A stretch of DNA of 39,563 bases from Bacteriovorax sp. (GCA_014376445.1 JACMRM010000003.1:1-39563); one strand, 5' to 3'; shown: positions 9,305 to 17,670, counted from the first letter of the stretch. The notes: generated from the letters alone by a model not told the origin. Program-made: numbers and translations.

Positions 9305-10405
9305 CTAGAACTTAATCACTAAACCGGCCTGGATTGCTGTTACTGAACCGTTATCGATATCTTTTTGTATGTTTTCTAAACGACCTTGGTCCGGGTTAAG
9401 CGTAGAAGATACTTCTGAATTCTTAGAAATCCCTGAAGTAATGTTTTTAGCGTATGAAAATTCTACGTTCATTCCAACTGTATCTGTGAAAGAAGCTTCA
9501 GCTCCTAACTTTGCAGCTCCAGAAACCGCAGATGTTCCGTAATCTTCGTTACCAAAATTTACGTTCTGGTAAGTTGCTACATTTTGGTTTTCATACTTAA
9601 GAGTTGAGCGGTTTAAAGCAACTGCTGCACCAATGTATGGTTTAATCATCGCATCTTCAATAAAGAAGAATTTCGCGTTTGCTTCAACAGTTAATTTTTT
9701 AAGAGTCATTGCTCTTCCGTTCGTTCCGTAAACACCTGTGTACTGAGTTGTGTTTGTATAGTTCTGTCCGCCGTTAACGAAATTGTTAGCTACATCAGTC
9801 AAGTCAACTGAAGCATATCCAATTCCAAGACCGATTGATAACTGAGGAAGAACTAAAGTTTCAGCAGTCACTCCGAAAGTTACGTTTGAGTCCAGGTCAA
9901 TTCTGTCACCCTTAATGTTCTGTGTTCCAAGAACCGGGATGATTTTTGATTTCTTTTCAACTCTAACCACTGCTGCTGGTACTTCAACAATTCTAGTTTC
10001 GATAACTGGAGCTGGAGCCACCGGTGCTGGTGCAGCTTGAGCTACCTGAACTTTATCTTCATTAAGGTTGTTTAAGCTTTTTCCGAAAGCGTCCTGAAGT
10101 TTATTTGTTAAAGCAATTTCTTGTTTTACACGAATATCTTCAATTTTCTTTTCAACCATAATTTTATTTCTTTCTTCTAACTTCTCTCTTCTCTTTCTCA
10201 TTAACTCAGAAGCTGAAAGTTTTCCGTCGATCTGGATTTGATCCATATCTAGAGATTCAGAATCTGATAAAGCATCCTGAGCATCGTCAAGAACATCGTC
10301 TTGAGCACGTGCTTTAGGTGCAATTCCTGCTGATCCAGCTAAAATAGCTGTCGCTAGAAATAGACTCATAAAAGTTACTCTTTTGTTTTCCATTGAAAGT
10401 TTCAT
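9305..10405 (-). CDS. outer-membrane beta-barrel protein with charged N-terminal helix
   Basis: A 366-aa exported protein of unknown function. Residues 1-35 are a signal peptide with a likely cut after ARA. Residues about 36-115 are acidic and then strongly basic/helical (LMRKRREKLEERNK), followed by an Ala/Pro-rich linker near 122-137 (APAPVAPAPV). From about residue 160 alternating amphipathic strands form an OmpA-like or opacity-type barrel (LSIGLGIGYASVDL, MIKPYIGAAVALN, MNVEFSYAKN), ending in phenylalanine as expected for a BAM substrate. GGAG sits 8 bases before the ATG. The gene is monocistronic, with its own terminator. The helix may reach the periplasm or cell wall. The same overall plan recurs in the gene at 13717. 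Confidence 0.8.
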   Translation of the reverse strand: MKLSMENKRVTFMSLFLATAILAGSAGIAPKARAQDDVLDDAQDALSDSESLDMDQIQIDGKLSASELMRKRREKLEERNKIMVEKKIEDIRVKQEIALTNKLQDAFGKSLNNLNEDKVQVAQAAPAPVAPAPVIETRIVEVPAAVVRVEKKSKIIPVLGTQNIKGDRIDLDSNVTFGVTAETLVLPQLSIGLGIGYASVDLTDVANNFVNGGQNYTNTTQYTGVYGTNGRAMTLKKLTVEANAKFFFIEDAMIKPYIGAAVALNRSTLKYENQNVATYQNVNFGNEDYGTSAVSGAAKLGAEASFTDTVGMNVEFSYAKNITSGISKNSEVSSTLNPDQGRLENIQKDIDNGSVTAIQAGLVIKF

Positions 10406-10508
10406 AGCTTTGCTCCTCGAAGTTTAAAGACCATGTTTTAGGGGTAAAACAAATGGCCTTAATCATTTAAAATGCACACGATAATTAGCCCGAGTCTAAC
10501 AGGTGCAG

Positions 10509-10547
10509 AATTTTTCACATTAAAATTATGCGGAGCGTGAAATAATT
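10509..10547. other. imperfect inverted repeat upstream of the barrel gene
   Basis: AATTTTTCAC (10509-10518) and GTGAAATAATT (10537-10547) are inverted arms with one base inserted, around an 18-base centre. The site lies between the pilin-like gene and the barrel gene, about 105 bases before the barrel start. It has no T-run, so an operator or 3'-end structure is more likely than a terminator. Confidence 0.3.
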
Positions 10548-10559
10548 ACAAGAGTAGGT

Positions 10560-10787
10560 TTACTTTCGAAAGGGATAGTATTGGAAGTGCTTACTACCAC
10601 CGGAATCATTGAGGTAACTACTTATTTTACAAAGCAATTTGGTCTTATTGGCCGCCGACTCACAGGCCTCAGGGTTCCCTAAAAACCGGGTCTTAACCAT
10701 GCCCAGAATAGACACAATAATAGAAACCATCACACAAAGCATGAGGATATACTCCACAGCGGCCTGCCCTCTCTGGTCTCTCATCAT
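10560..10787 (-). CDS. Flp/TadE-like class III pilin or pseudopilin
   Basis: A 75-aa protein with the hallmark of prepilin-peptidase substrates of the Flp/Tad type: a short basic leader ending in glycine, then QAAVEYILML with glutamate at position +5, then a hydrophobic helix (MVSIIVSILGMV). The expected cut is between the Gly and QAAVE. The mature part is short and has two cysteines about ten residues apart (CESAANKTKLLC) that could form a disulfide. The start codon overlaps the stop of the preceding gene in an ATGA overlap; a second ATG follows immediately. No tad or pil machinery genes are nearby. It could be a minor pilin, or a small membrane protein using the same signal. Confidence 0.72.
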   Translation of the reverse strand: MMRDQRGQAAVEYILMLCVMVSIIVSILGMVKTRFLGNPEACESAANKTKLLCKISSYLNDSGGSKHFQYYPFRK

Positions 10788-12184
10788 AGGGATTCCCGCC
10801 AGCGCTTGATTTCCACCAGGGATGAAAAGGTTCCCAGAGAGTCTTCATTATAAGGGCCGAAATACAACACATTTCTAAGGCGTGAAATAAGAAGGGGTGC
10901 ACTATCTTCTAAAACTTCCACTAATTTCTTTTTGAAAGTTGCTTCAACTCTCTTATGAGCATTGTAGTCTTTGTCTTCAATAAAGACGTCGAGTGTGAAC
11001 TTCATTTTGCAGCCAGCAGGCTCAAATTTATACTCTGGAAATAAAAACGTCATGTCTTCCAAAAGAAGCTCTTTCACTCTTTCTGAAATGAAATCAATTT
11101 TAGTACCTTCTTTTTTTGCCATGATGATGTTGAAGATGGCCTTATTGCCGCTAAAATACACTTCCCAAAAAGGCCTATCAGTGCCGATCTTGATCGGACT
11201 GGTAAATACACATTTTTTATCTTCAAGAAGTTTGGGAATAGAATTTTTAAAAGTGAACTCTACGTTTAGACAATTATATGAAGTGGATTTAGACGTTTTA
11301 AGTTTGATTGGAAGACCTACCGGGTATCCACCGATAAAGGCCATTTTGTCAGGGCGGATAATTCCATCAAAACTCTCCAGTTCAAAACTTTTTACCAACC
11401 CGCTTTGGAATTTCAGGTCAGACAGGTTTAGTTTTTTAAACTCTCCACCTTTTTCTAAGTGCTGCTGAAGAAGATCCGCGATCAATCTTTCGTGATCAAG
11501 CTTGTAATAAGGAGAGATGAGTGAAAAGAAAAGATGCATGACTTCTGACTTACTACCGGTGACACTTAAGCGGTTTTGAAAAAAACCTCTGGTCATATAA
11601 ATAAGAGCGTTGAAGTCATAGCGCTCATTTTCAAGAAGACTTTCTTTATTTCCGAAGTGAGAGAAAAAATGCATGAATCTGGTCTGCAGATCTTTGGGGA
11701 TCGAATTTTCAAACAGCATTGATAATTTTGAAGCGCTTTTTTCATTAAATAGCAGCGCACTGACTTTCTGGCAGAAATCATTATAAATATTGTCGAAGTT
11801 TATAATCTCATTTTCATGGGAGAAAACACCCAGCTCTGAAGTGTTCTGTAAAAAAAGCTCTGGAAACTTGCGGCATAGCTCACGGTAGTTCCGATGAGGG
11901 ACATCCCCCAGGACCACTTGTTTTTTACCGACGTAAAAATAAACTTTAGATGGAACCAGATAGTCCTGAATATTGATCAATGGAAGAAGTTTTCCTTCTT
12001 CACCCCATGTCTTTAAAAATTCAACATCGAGGCTGGTTAATGAATTGGTAAAAAAATCGCCGTAGTTAAAACGATCGTCATCGAGAACCAATACTTTTTT
12101 CCCGCGGTTTAAAAGACCGATAGATAATAAAAAAGCAAAAAAATTGTGACCTACCAAAGCGAAGTCTAAATTTCTGGTCTGCAT
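10784..12184 (-). CDS. Rossmann-fold NAD(P)/FAD-binding-like protein, divergent
   Basis: A 466-aa cytoplasmic protein with no clear relative that I can name. Residues 6-40 (LDFALVGHNFFAFLL, then GKKVLVLDDD) follow the beta-alpha-beta pattern of FAD-dependent oxidoreductases of the phytoene-desaturase type, with an acidic residue run at the end of the second strand. The usual GxGxxG is reduced to G-H-N-F-F-A, so nucleotide binding may be altered or lost. The rest is mixed alpha/beta with no motif I recognise. AGGA lies 6 bases before the ATG. It sits 16 bases after the waaA-like gene and overlaps the pilin-like gene, so all three are probably one transcript. Confidence 0.55.
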   Translation of the reverse strand: MQTRNLDFALVGHNFFAFLLSIGLLNRGKKVLVLDDDRFNYGDFFTNSLTSLDVEFLKTWGEEGKLLPLINIQDYLVPSKVYFYVGKKQVVLGDVPHRNYRELCRKFPELFLQNTSELGVFSHENEIINFDNIYNDFCQKVSALLFNEKSASKLSMLFENSIPKDLQTRFMHFFSHFGNKESLLENERYDFNALIYMTRGFFQNRLSVTGSKSEVMHLFFSLISPYYKLDHERLIADLLQQHLEKGGEFKKLNLSDLKFQSGLVKSFELESFDGIIRPDKMAFIGGYPVGLPIKLKTSKSTSYNCLNVEFTFKNSIPKLLEDKKCVFTSPIKIGTDRPFWEVYFSGNKAIFNIIMAKKEGTKIDFISERVKELLLEDMTFLFPEYKFEPAGCKMKFTLDVFIEDKDYNAHKRVEATFKKKLVEVLEDSAPLLISRLRNVLYFGPYNEDSLGTFSSLVEIKRWRESL

Positions 12185-12200
12185 TTCAATCCTGGTAAAC

Positions 12201-13493
12201 TCAGTTCAGCAGTTCGCTGATAATAAGCTTCATACTGGCCTCGGACCTTTGGCGAAAACGCTCGCGGTCAGAAAGCTTTAATTTTGTTAAATCTCTTGAT
12301 TCAATAATAGTATAAAAGGATTCCGGTTTATTTAGAACATGTATTTCATCGGGAGCAATCTCGAAAGCGAGGTCATACTCGGTTGACCTAGAGATCTTAG
12401 GCCCGGTCACCACTATATTATTGGAAAAGAACGGCTCCAAAACCGAGTGAATTGATCTCTCATATCCGCCTCCGACATAAGTCATGCTAAAAAGACTGTA
12501 GAGTTCGCACAAAATCCCGCTCATCTGCAGAATAACCACGGGTGAGTTTTTATAAGCTGTAGTCTCATTCACCACCTCAACCAGGTCATTTCCAAAAAGA
12601 GTTTCACATTCCATCTTCAAGGCCGAAATAAAATACTCATCAAGTTTATGAGGGGCCAGAAGAAGATTAAGCCTTCGCGCTTTTACGGAAGCAATCAGCT
12701 CAGGATGATTTAATATAGCGAGGTCAGATTTCCAGACACTACCTAAAATAATTTTTTTATCAACGGGTATAGACTTTAATTTTTCAATATAACTTGTTAT
12801 TGAAGCCTTAGCTTTGAGGGAGTCCTCAGCTCTTAGAAAACGCTCACAGATACGCGGGATTCTAAAGTCGCAGGAATAAATTTTTGCTTTCTCACCTAAA
12901 AGATTTTCAAAATTTGTTTTTTCCATATCGGTGGCCGCGATGACAGCATTAAAAAGTCTGAAGCTGGAAATTTTATACCAGGATGTTTTTTTAAACGCCC
13001 CGGAGACCAAAATAAATTTTTTTCCAAACAGTTTCAAAAGGAGAAGCTCGGGAAAAAAATCATAGCGGCAGAAAATCATAACCGGGGCACTTACCCAGCT
13101 CCATACGCTCTGAAAATAAAGAAAGGGAATGATTGCTCCCGACAGAAGCGGCATGCGAAGAAGCCTGATCTGTTCAGGATACTGTTTGTAAATATTTTGA
13201 CATTTATTTTCTACTGATGGTGATGAATAAATGATTTCAATTTTTTTATTTTTTAAAAGCACTGCCTCTATCAGTGGTCTCACTTGTTCCAACTCACCTT
13301 CTGAAGAAACTTCAAAACAATAATGTGCGTCTTTAAATGGTAAAGATGACTCGCTGAGGAAGTTTTTCCTTTCAAAGTTTAAACGTTCTTTAAAAAAGGG
13401 TACCAATGGACGCAGGATGATCACGATGAATGAAAGTGGAATCCTGATAATTGAAATGAATATAAGAAATATAATAAAAAAAATCTGTGACAT
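12201..13493 (-). CDS. waaA: WaaA/KdtA-like glycosyltransferase (Kdo transferase family), divergent
   Basis: A 430-aa protein matching the plan of 3-deoxy-D-manno-octulosonate transferase (GT30), which adds Kdo to lipid A at the inner-membrane inner face. Residues 1-30 form an N-terminal membrane anchor as in WaaA. SSEGELEQ at 63-70 fits the S-x-G-E motif with Glu67 as the expected catalytic base. The C-terminal GT-B half has GSVWKSD, APHKLDE and YVGGGYERSIHSVLEP, the last matching the GG...GGHN-x-x-EP nucleotide-sugar site in a relaxed form. Sequence is far from the typical enzyme, so another sugar or acceptor is possible. No kdsA, kdsB or lpx genes are nearby. No clear ribosome site; a palindrome lies about 35 bases upstream. 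Confidence 0.7.
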   Translation of the reverse strand: MSQIFFIIFLIFISIIRIPLSFIVIILRPLVPFFKERLNFERKNFLSESSLPFKDAHYCFEVSSEGELEQVRPLIEAVLLKNKKIEIIYSSPSVENKCQNIYKQYPEQIRLLRMPLLSGAIIPFLYFQSVWSWVSAPVMIFCRYDFFPELLLLKLFGKKFILVSGAFKKTSWYKISSFRLFNAVIAATDMEKTNFENLLGEKAKIYSCDFRIPRICERFLRAEDSLKAKASITSYIEKLKSIPVDKKIILGSVWKSDLAILNHPELIASVKARRLNLLLAPHKLDEYFISALKMECETLFGNDLVEVVNETTAYKNSPVVILQMSGILCELYSLFSMTYVGGGYERSIHSVLEPFFSNNIVVTGPKISRSTEYDLAFEIAPDEIHVLNKPESFYTIIESRDLTKLKLSDRERFRQRSEASMKLIISELLN

Positions 13494-13527
13494 TCGCAGT
13501 CAGAATCTCAAAGCAGTGCCAGCTTGT

Positions 13528-13545
13528 CACTCAATATTGTGAGTG
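13528..13545. promoter_or_regulatory. palindrome in the waaA/barrel divergent region
   Basis: CACTCA and TGAGTG form a perfect 6-bp inverted repeat around ATATTG. The site is 35 bases upstream of the waaA-like start and 171 bases upstream of the barrel gene. It is a candidate operator for one or both; nothing else in the 223-base gap is as symmetric. Confidence 0.35.
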
Positions 13546-13632
13546 GCCGACAGTAACGATCAATTCTTCGTATAGATTCTTACTTTTTCTTACCATAGAA
13601 AGTTTTCGCGGCAACTACTTAAAATGCCATTG

Positions 13633-13638
13633 TATAAT
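13633..13638 (+). promoter_or_regulatory. -10 box upstream of the barrel gene at 13717
   Basis: A consensus TATAAT lies 78 bases before the ATG. I cannot find a convincing -35 at 16-18 bases, so the promoter may depend on an activator. The predicted leader is about 70 bases and ends in AGGAG 8 bases before the ATG. Confidence 0.4.
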
Positions 13639-13716
13639 TGAGTAAAATAATTAAGAATAGATTTTCTCGATTGCAACGGTACACCGAAGTAACTATCTAA
13701 ATGAGGAGCTACAAAA

Positions 13717-14844
13717 ATGTTTTCTAAACTTACTCTAATCATGACAATCAGTTTGATGCTAACGTGCAACGCGTTCGCACAATCAACTAAAAAAGCTGAT
13801 TCAAAAAAAGCGGCATATGCTAGTGCACTTGAAGCAAAAAAAGCTGACGAGGCAAAAGCCCTAGCTGATAAAAAAGCTGCAGAAGAGAAAGCTGCAGAAG
13901 AAAAAAGAGAAGCTGAGGCAAAGCTTGCTTCCGAAAAAGCAAAAGCTGAAGATCAATCAGGGGCCTTTGGTTACCTAAAATCTCACTTCAATGCTTCTTA
14001 CCACGGTGAATATTATTTCGTAAGAAAAGATGTTTTAAGTGCTGATAACAATGATCATGACCTGCAAGATTTAAAAATCTTGCATAATCCGACTATTATT
14101 TATAGACCGATTAAAAATTGGAAGCTCCTTGTAACTTCAGAATTTAAATATACGGATGCTGCTAATAAAGGGACCTATATCAACCGTCACTATAGATCTT
14201 TGATTCTAGTTACACGTGAAAATGTTCTTACTGAAAAAGAAAATGGACTAAAATTAGACCTAGGTTTTGGCCGTCGTATTTTCGACCGTAACCACGGAGC
14301 TGCTGGCTCTTACGGTAACAGCAGAGTGAATGCGACTTTAAATAAAAAATTTGGAGAAAAACTTTCTACTTCATTGCTAGTTCAATATTTAGGAAACGAT
14401 CCAGTAAAAGCTAAAATTGTTCCGACTACATGGAGACATAGTTTAGAGATAATTCCATCTTTCACTTTTCAAATCACGGATAAATTATCTTACTTTTTTA
14501 ACGACGACTTTCTCCTGACTACACCTTGGAATAAAGGCACAGCTCACGACTTGGATTTTTCTCATGAAATGAACATTGGTGTTGTTTCATACCAGTTCAA
14601 TGATAAAAACAGTGCTTATTTCCAATTCAAATACATTCATACTTCAGGAGCTCCATTTCAAGATCCTCAAGTTTTTGATGACTCGTTTGAATACTATATT
14701 GGTCACACATACTCTTTTACACCAAAACTAAGCTTAACGGCCGAAGTTGGAAGCAAGATCATTGGTGCTCATGATGGTGAATCATTTTTTGCAAAAGAAG
14801 CTAAGTATCCTGAATTTGCTCTTTATTTAGACTGGGCACTATAA
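13717..14844 (+). CDS. outer-membrane barrel protein with Ala/Lys-rich N-terminal helix
   Basis: A 375-aa exported protein of unknown function. A signal peptide covers residues 1-22 (cut near AFA-QS). Residues about 24-80 are an uninterrupted Ala/Lys/Glu helix built from repeats such as EAKKADEAKALADKKAAEEK, probably a coiled coil or a stalk like the TolA helix. From residue 88 on, amphipathic strands alternate with charged turns (ASYHGEYYFV, LKLDLGFGRRIF, SAYFQFKYIH), which fits a barrel of 10-12 strands, ending in FALYLDWAL. Good AGGAG ribosome site. Followed by a large hairpin at 14852. The strands resemble porin-like or YaiO-like families, but I cannot assign one. Confidence 0.75.
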   Translation: MFSKLTLIMTISLMLTCNAFAQSTKKADSKKAAYASALEAKKADEAKALADKKAAEEKAAEEKREAEAKLASEKAKAEDQSGAFGYLKSHFNASYHGEYYFVRKDVLSADNNDHDLQDLKILHNPTIIYRPIKNWKLLVTSEFKYTDAANKGTYINRHYRSLILVTRENVLTEKENGLKLDLGFGRRIFDRNHGAAGSYGNSRVNATLNKKFGEKLSTSLLVQYLGNDPVKAKIVPTTWRHSLEIIPSFTFQITDKLSYFFNDDFLLTTPWNKGTAHDLDFSHEMNIGVVSYQFNDKNSAYFQFKYIHTSGAPFQDPQVFDDSFEYYIGHTYSFTPKLSLTAEVGSKIIGAHDGESFFAKEAKYPEFALYLDWAL

Positions 14845-14851
14845 TTTAAAA

Positions 14852-14897
14852 AAATACCAATGAAGTCGGATATATATTTCCGACTTCATTGGTATTT
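14852..14897 (+). terminator. 19-bp perfect hairpin after the barrel gene
   Basis: Arms 14852-14870 and 14879-14897 are perfect 19-bp complements around an 8-base AT loop (TATATATT). It starts 8 bases after the barrel stop. On the plus strand only TTT follows, so release may be inefficient. On the minus strand the hairpin ends in a run of seven T, the classical arrangement, though no minus-strand gene comes before it. Confidence 0.6.
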
Positions 14898-14990
14898 CAA
14901 TCGACATTTTCATCTAAATATCCTCACCATTACTCCGATAAATCTCATGAGATTAACTGCGTCTATAAGCGCGCAAACCGGATCATTTGC

Positions 14991-16169
14991 ATGTCTAACA
15001 ATCAAGCTGTTCTTATCACTTATCTAAAAGATATTCTTTTTAGTGAGGTGGATATCACTGCTAATGTTGAAATGCGCGAGCATATTTTTGAAATGAAAGA
15101 TTCGGAAAATGCTTCACTAGGGTTTATTTCACTTTATGATTTAAAGGCCTACGTTCATGAACACGAAGATGAAGCCGCCGACTATAAAGTTAAAAATATT
15201 GATTCAGATGAATGGCTGGGAGTTTTTGATCATCCTTTTTTCCAGAGAAGAAAGCCGCAGCTGGTTTCTCTCAATACACTTGATCCGGAAAGTGACCTGG
15301 AATTTTTTATTTTAAAGCACGGACAAAAAACCGGGCCTTACGAAAAATTTGAATTAGTGTCGATGCTGGAAGAAAAAGAAATTCTTTTAACAGATATGGT
15401 TTCATTTAATGCCGGGCATACCTGGTTAAAACTTTATCAGGTTGAGAACTTCGACCGCAGGGTTTTAAAGGAATCTGATCAGCTTCCGGGAGTGCCGACA
15501 AGTGTAATCGCAAAACCGAATGAAAGTGTGACAACATTAGGTCCGGTAACTGAAGCTATTACCAGTCTTGCTTATCTTTCAAACGTGAAGCGCGGAAAAA
15601 CTATTGAGAGAGAAAAAGTTGAAGTTTATCAGGCCGATGTAAATTTTAAATCGGGTCAGAGTTCAATGTATAAATGGCTTCTGGTCGCTTCATTAATTGG
15701 AATCGGTTTTTTCCTGTACACGATTAAAGGCCAACTGATGTCACCATTTAAACCTTCCTCAAATGGAATCGGCGAGCAGTCTGCACCGATGCTCACTCCA
15801 GTTGAAATGGGTGACCCCATGGCCCCTCATACGAATCCAAGTGCGAGAAGTCAGATTGGTGAGCGCTCTGGATTAAATCAAATTAATAATCAAAATAGAA
15901 ACGGCGGAAAATTTGAATCGCGCCCTATGCAACCTATTCGTCCAGTAACGAGAAAATCATTTATGGACACCAGTAAATATCAGGCGATCAAAGGCCCTAA
16001 CGCTCCAGGTGAAGAAGATCCAAATTATTTTTATGATAATACTGGTGCCATGGAGCTCGATCCGGTAAGAGCGCAGGTCTCAAAAGAAAATTATGATGAC
16101 GGCGGAGCTTCTGCCGAAGGTCCGATTCCATCTAATGACAGGCTATTTGACAGCGAAATGAATAACTAG
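14991..16169 (+). CDS. membrane protein with cytoplasmic GYF-like domain
   Basis: A 392-aa protein. Near residues 105-160 it has a GYF_2-type domain: FFILKHGQKTGPYEKFELVS followed by MLEEKEILLTDMVSFN and a conserved Trp, the G-P-x-E/S...tryptophan pattern used for peptide binding. A single membrane helix lies near 222-242 (WLLVASLIGIGFFLYTI), so the GYF-like part is probably cytoplasmic and the Pro/Asn-rich, disordered C-terminal 150 residues are outside. I set the start at ATG 14991; upstream codons fall in the hairpin and would need TTG. GGA lies 9 bases before the ATG. Function is unknown; a scaffold or regulator of an envelope machine is possible. Confidence 0.65.
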   Translation: MSNNQAVLITYLKDILFSEVDITANVEMREHIFEMKDSENASLGFISLYDLKAYVHEHEDEAADYKVKNIDSDEWLGVFDHPFFQRRKPQLVSLNTLDPESDLEFFILKHGQKTGPYEKFELVSMLEEKEILLTDMVSFNAGHTWLKLYQVENFDRRVLKESDQLPGVPTSVIAKPNESVTTLGPVTEAITSLAYLSNVKRGKTIEREKVEVYQADVNFKSGQSSMYKWLLVASLIGIGFFLYTIKGQLMSPFKPSSNGIGEQSAPMLTPVEMGDPMAPHTNPSARSQIGERSGLNQINNQNRNGGKFESRPMQPIRPVTRKSFMDTSKYQAIKGPNAPGEEDPNYFYDNTGAMELDPVRAQVSKENYDDGGASAEGPIPSNDRLFDSEMNN

Positions 16170-16195
16170 AAATGTAGTTCATTCTCGATTGCTCA

Positions 16196-16225
16196 TTGTC
16201 TAAAAGGTTTATAAAAGGGTATGCT
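16196..16225 (+). promoter_or_regulatory. promoter of the tmk-holB-ricT operon
   Basis: TTGTCT (16196-16201) and TATGCT (16220-16225) are 18 bases apart and each match 4/6 of consensus. The predicted leader of about 22 bases contains GAGG, well placed for the ATG at 16254. Confidence 0.45.
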
Positions 16226-16253
16226 TTTAATGAACTTTTAGAGGACTTTGAGC

Positions 16254-16961
16254 ATGAAAGAAATTACCCAGGAATTATTAAATTCATTCAGGTCTCCGGC
16301 ATTTCCGGGGTCATTCTTCCTTAGTTTCGAAGGAATTGAAGGCGCAGGCAAATCCACGCAAATCATAAAATTAAAAAACTATCTGGAAAATATAAACTTC
16401 CGTGTTTTAGTTTTACGCGAACCAGGTGGAACACAGTTTGGTGAAAAAATGCGTCAGGCAATCCTGGAAACAAAAAATGAAATCACTCCCCTTGCTGAAG
16501 CTTATTTATTTGCATCTTCTCGCGCGCAGCTTTTAACTGAAGTCATTTTAAAAGAGCTTGCTGTGCCTAATACTGTTGTCATCTGCGACCGCTATATCGA
16601 CAGCTCACTGGTTTATCAAGGTCACTCAAGAGGTTTAGGTGTTGCTGAAGTTTTATCAATTCACAATATGTTTCCACTCAATCTTGTTCCGCACTTAACA
16701 ATCTATTTAAGAATCGATGCTGAAACTTCTGATAAACGCCAGAAGATTAGAAACGCGCCGAAGGATTATTTTGAATCTAAAGGAATTGAATTCTATAAAA
16801 AACTTGTAGTGGGATACGATCTCATGGCCGAGCTTTTCCCCAATAGGATTTTAAAACTTAATGCTGATATCACGATGGATGCGATGACGATGACAATTAC
16901 TGAAGCCGTCACAAAGCTCATCAATCAAAATAAAAATAGAGATCTGGAAGATGAAATTTGA
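16254..16961 (+). CDS. tmk: thymidylate kinase
   Basis: A 235-aa dTMP kinase, which makes dTDP from dTMP and ATP for DNA synthesis. Residues about 25-35 hold the P-loop (GIEGAGKST), then REPGGT of the dTMP site, and CDRYIDSSLVYQG with the DR-Y/H signature. The lid segment follows as KRQKIRNAPKDYFESK. A non-typical N-terminal extension of about 18 residues precedes the first strand. GAGG sits 9 bases before ATG 16254; a TTG at 16248 would be only 3 bases from it. The stop codon overlaps the holB start by one base (TGATG), so the two are translationally coupled. Confidence 0.95.
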   Translation: MKEITQELLNSFRSPAFPGSFFLSFEGIEGAGKSTQIIKLKNYLENINFRVLVLREPGGTQFGEKMRQAILETKNEITPLAEAYLFASSRAQLLTEVILKELAVPNTVVICDRYIDSSLVYQGHSRGLGVAEVLSIHNMFPLNLVPHLTIYLRIDAETSDKRQKIRNAPKDYFESKGIEFYKKLVVGYDLMAELFPNRILKLNADITMDAMTMTITEAVTKLINQNKNRDLEDEI

Positions 16962-17659
16962 TGTCTAACTTAGGCGACCTAAAAAAAAATCTTTTAAAAA
17001 AGTATGAAAGCAATCAGCTGGCGCAAGTTTATCTCGCTAAATATCCAGAGAGCACAGATCCTATTGTTTGGGCAAAAGATTTTATAAAATCCATCACCCC
17101 CCTTGAAGACGATGCAGATGTTTTGTGGGTCTTTCGCGGAGAAAAAGAAAACGAATACAAAGTAGATTCGACCGGAATAGCTGCTCTTTTAAAATTTCTC
17201 AATTACCGGGCCTTTCATTTAAAAAAGAAGTTTATATTTATAAACGATGCACATTTACTAAGCACCATTGTTTCCAACAAACTGCTTAAAGTTTTTGAAG
17301 AGCTATCTGAAAACTTTTGCCTCTTTCTTTTTGCGCCTCAGGAAGAAAACCTGCTGCCCACAGTGGAAAGCCGCGCTATAAACATTTTACTGCCTCATAC
17401 TCAGCTCGATGAACTGGATGCTCTAGACCTTCCGCACTACGCTTCGGCCATTGATTTAGTGGCCCAATTAAAAACCTCTGAGCATCAAATGCTGGAAGAA
17501 AAAAAATTTATTGAGGACTCCCTTGGGAAAACCCTTAGAAAAGGGAATTTCAGCGAACTAGACAATGCGCTCGAGAATCTCAAGCATTACTCGCAAAGTG
17601 ATAATTTTAATAATTCAAAAGTTTCTCGTTTAAGTCTCTTTTTTAACAAAGAAAAATAA
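16961..17659 (+). CDS. holB: DNA polymerase III subunit delta-prime-like
   Basis: A 232-aa protein resembling HolB, the clamp-loader delta-prime subunit. The recognisable part is INDAHLLSTIVSNKLLKVFE, followed by LLPTVESRAI, which corresponds to the sensor-1 and SRC region (here S-R-A). As in delta-prime, no Walker A motif is visible, and the zinc-binding cysteines of some homologues are absent. It is short for HolB (usually 300 or more), lacking much of the C-terminal collar domain. Start ATG 16961 shares a base with the tmk stop. Position between tmk and ricT supports the call. Confidence 0.72.
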   Translation: MSNLGDLKKNLLKKYESNQLAQVYLAKYPESTDPIVWAKDFIKSITPLEDDADVLWVFRGEKENEYKVDSTGIAALLKFLNYRAFHLKKKFIFINDAHLLSTIVSNKLLKVFEELSENFCLFLFAPQEENLLPTVESRAINILLPHTQLDELDALDLPHYASAIDLVAQLKTSEHQMLEEKKFIEDSLGKTLRKGNFSELDNALENLKHYSQSDNFNNSKVSRLSLFFNKEK

Positions 17660-17670
17660 GTAAATGACTT

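Noticed and set aside
10971-11468. 165-aa plus-strand frame opposite the Rossmann-fold gene
   Set aside because: No start signal, no recognisable motif, and the opposite strand is a gene coupled to its neighbours.
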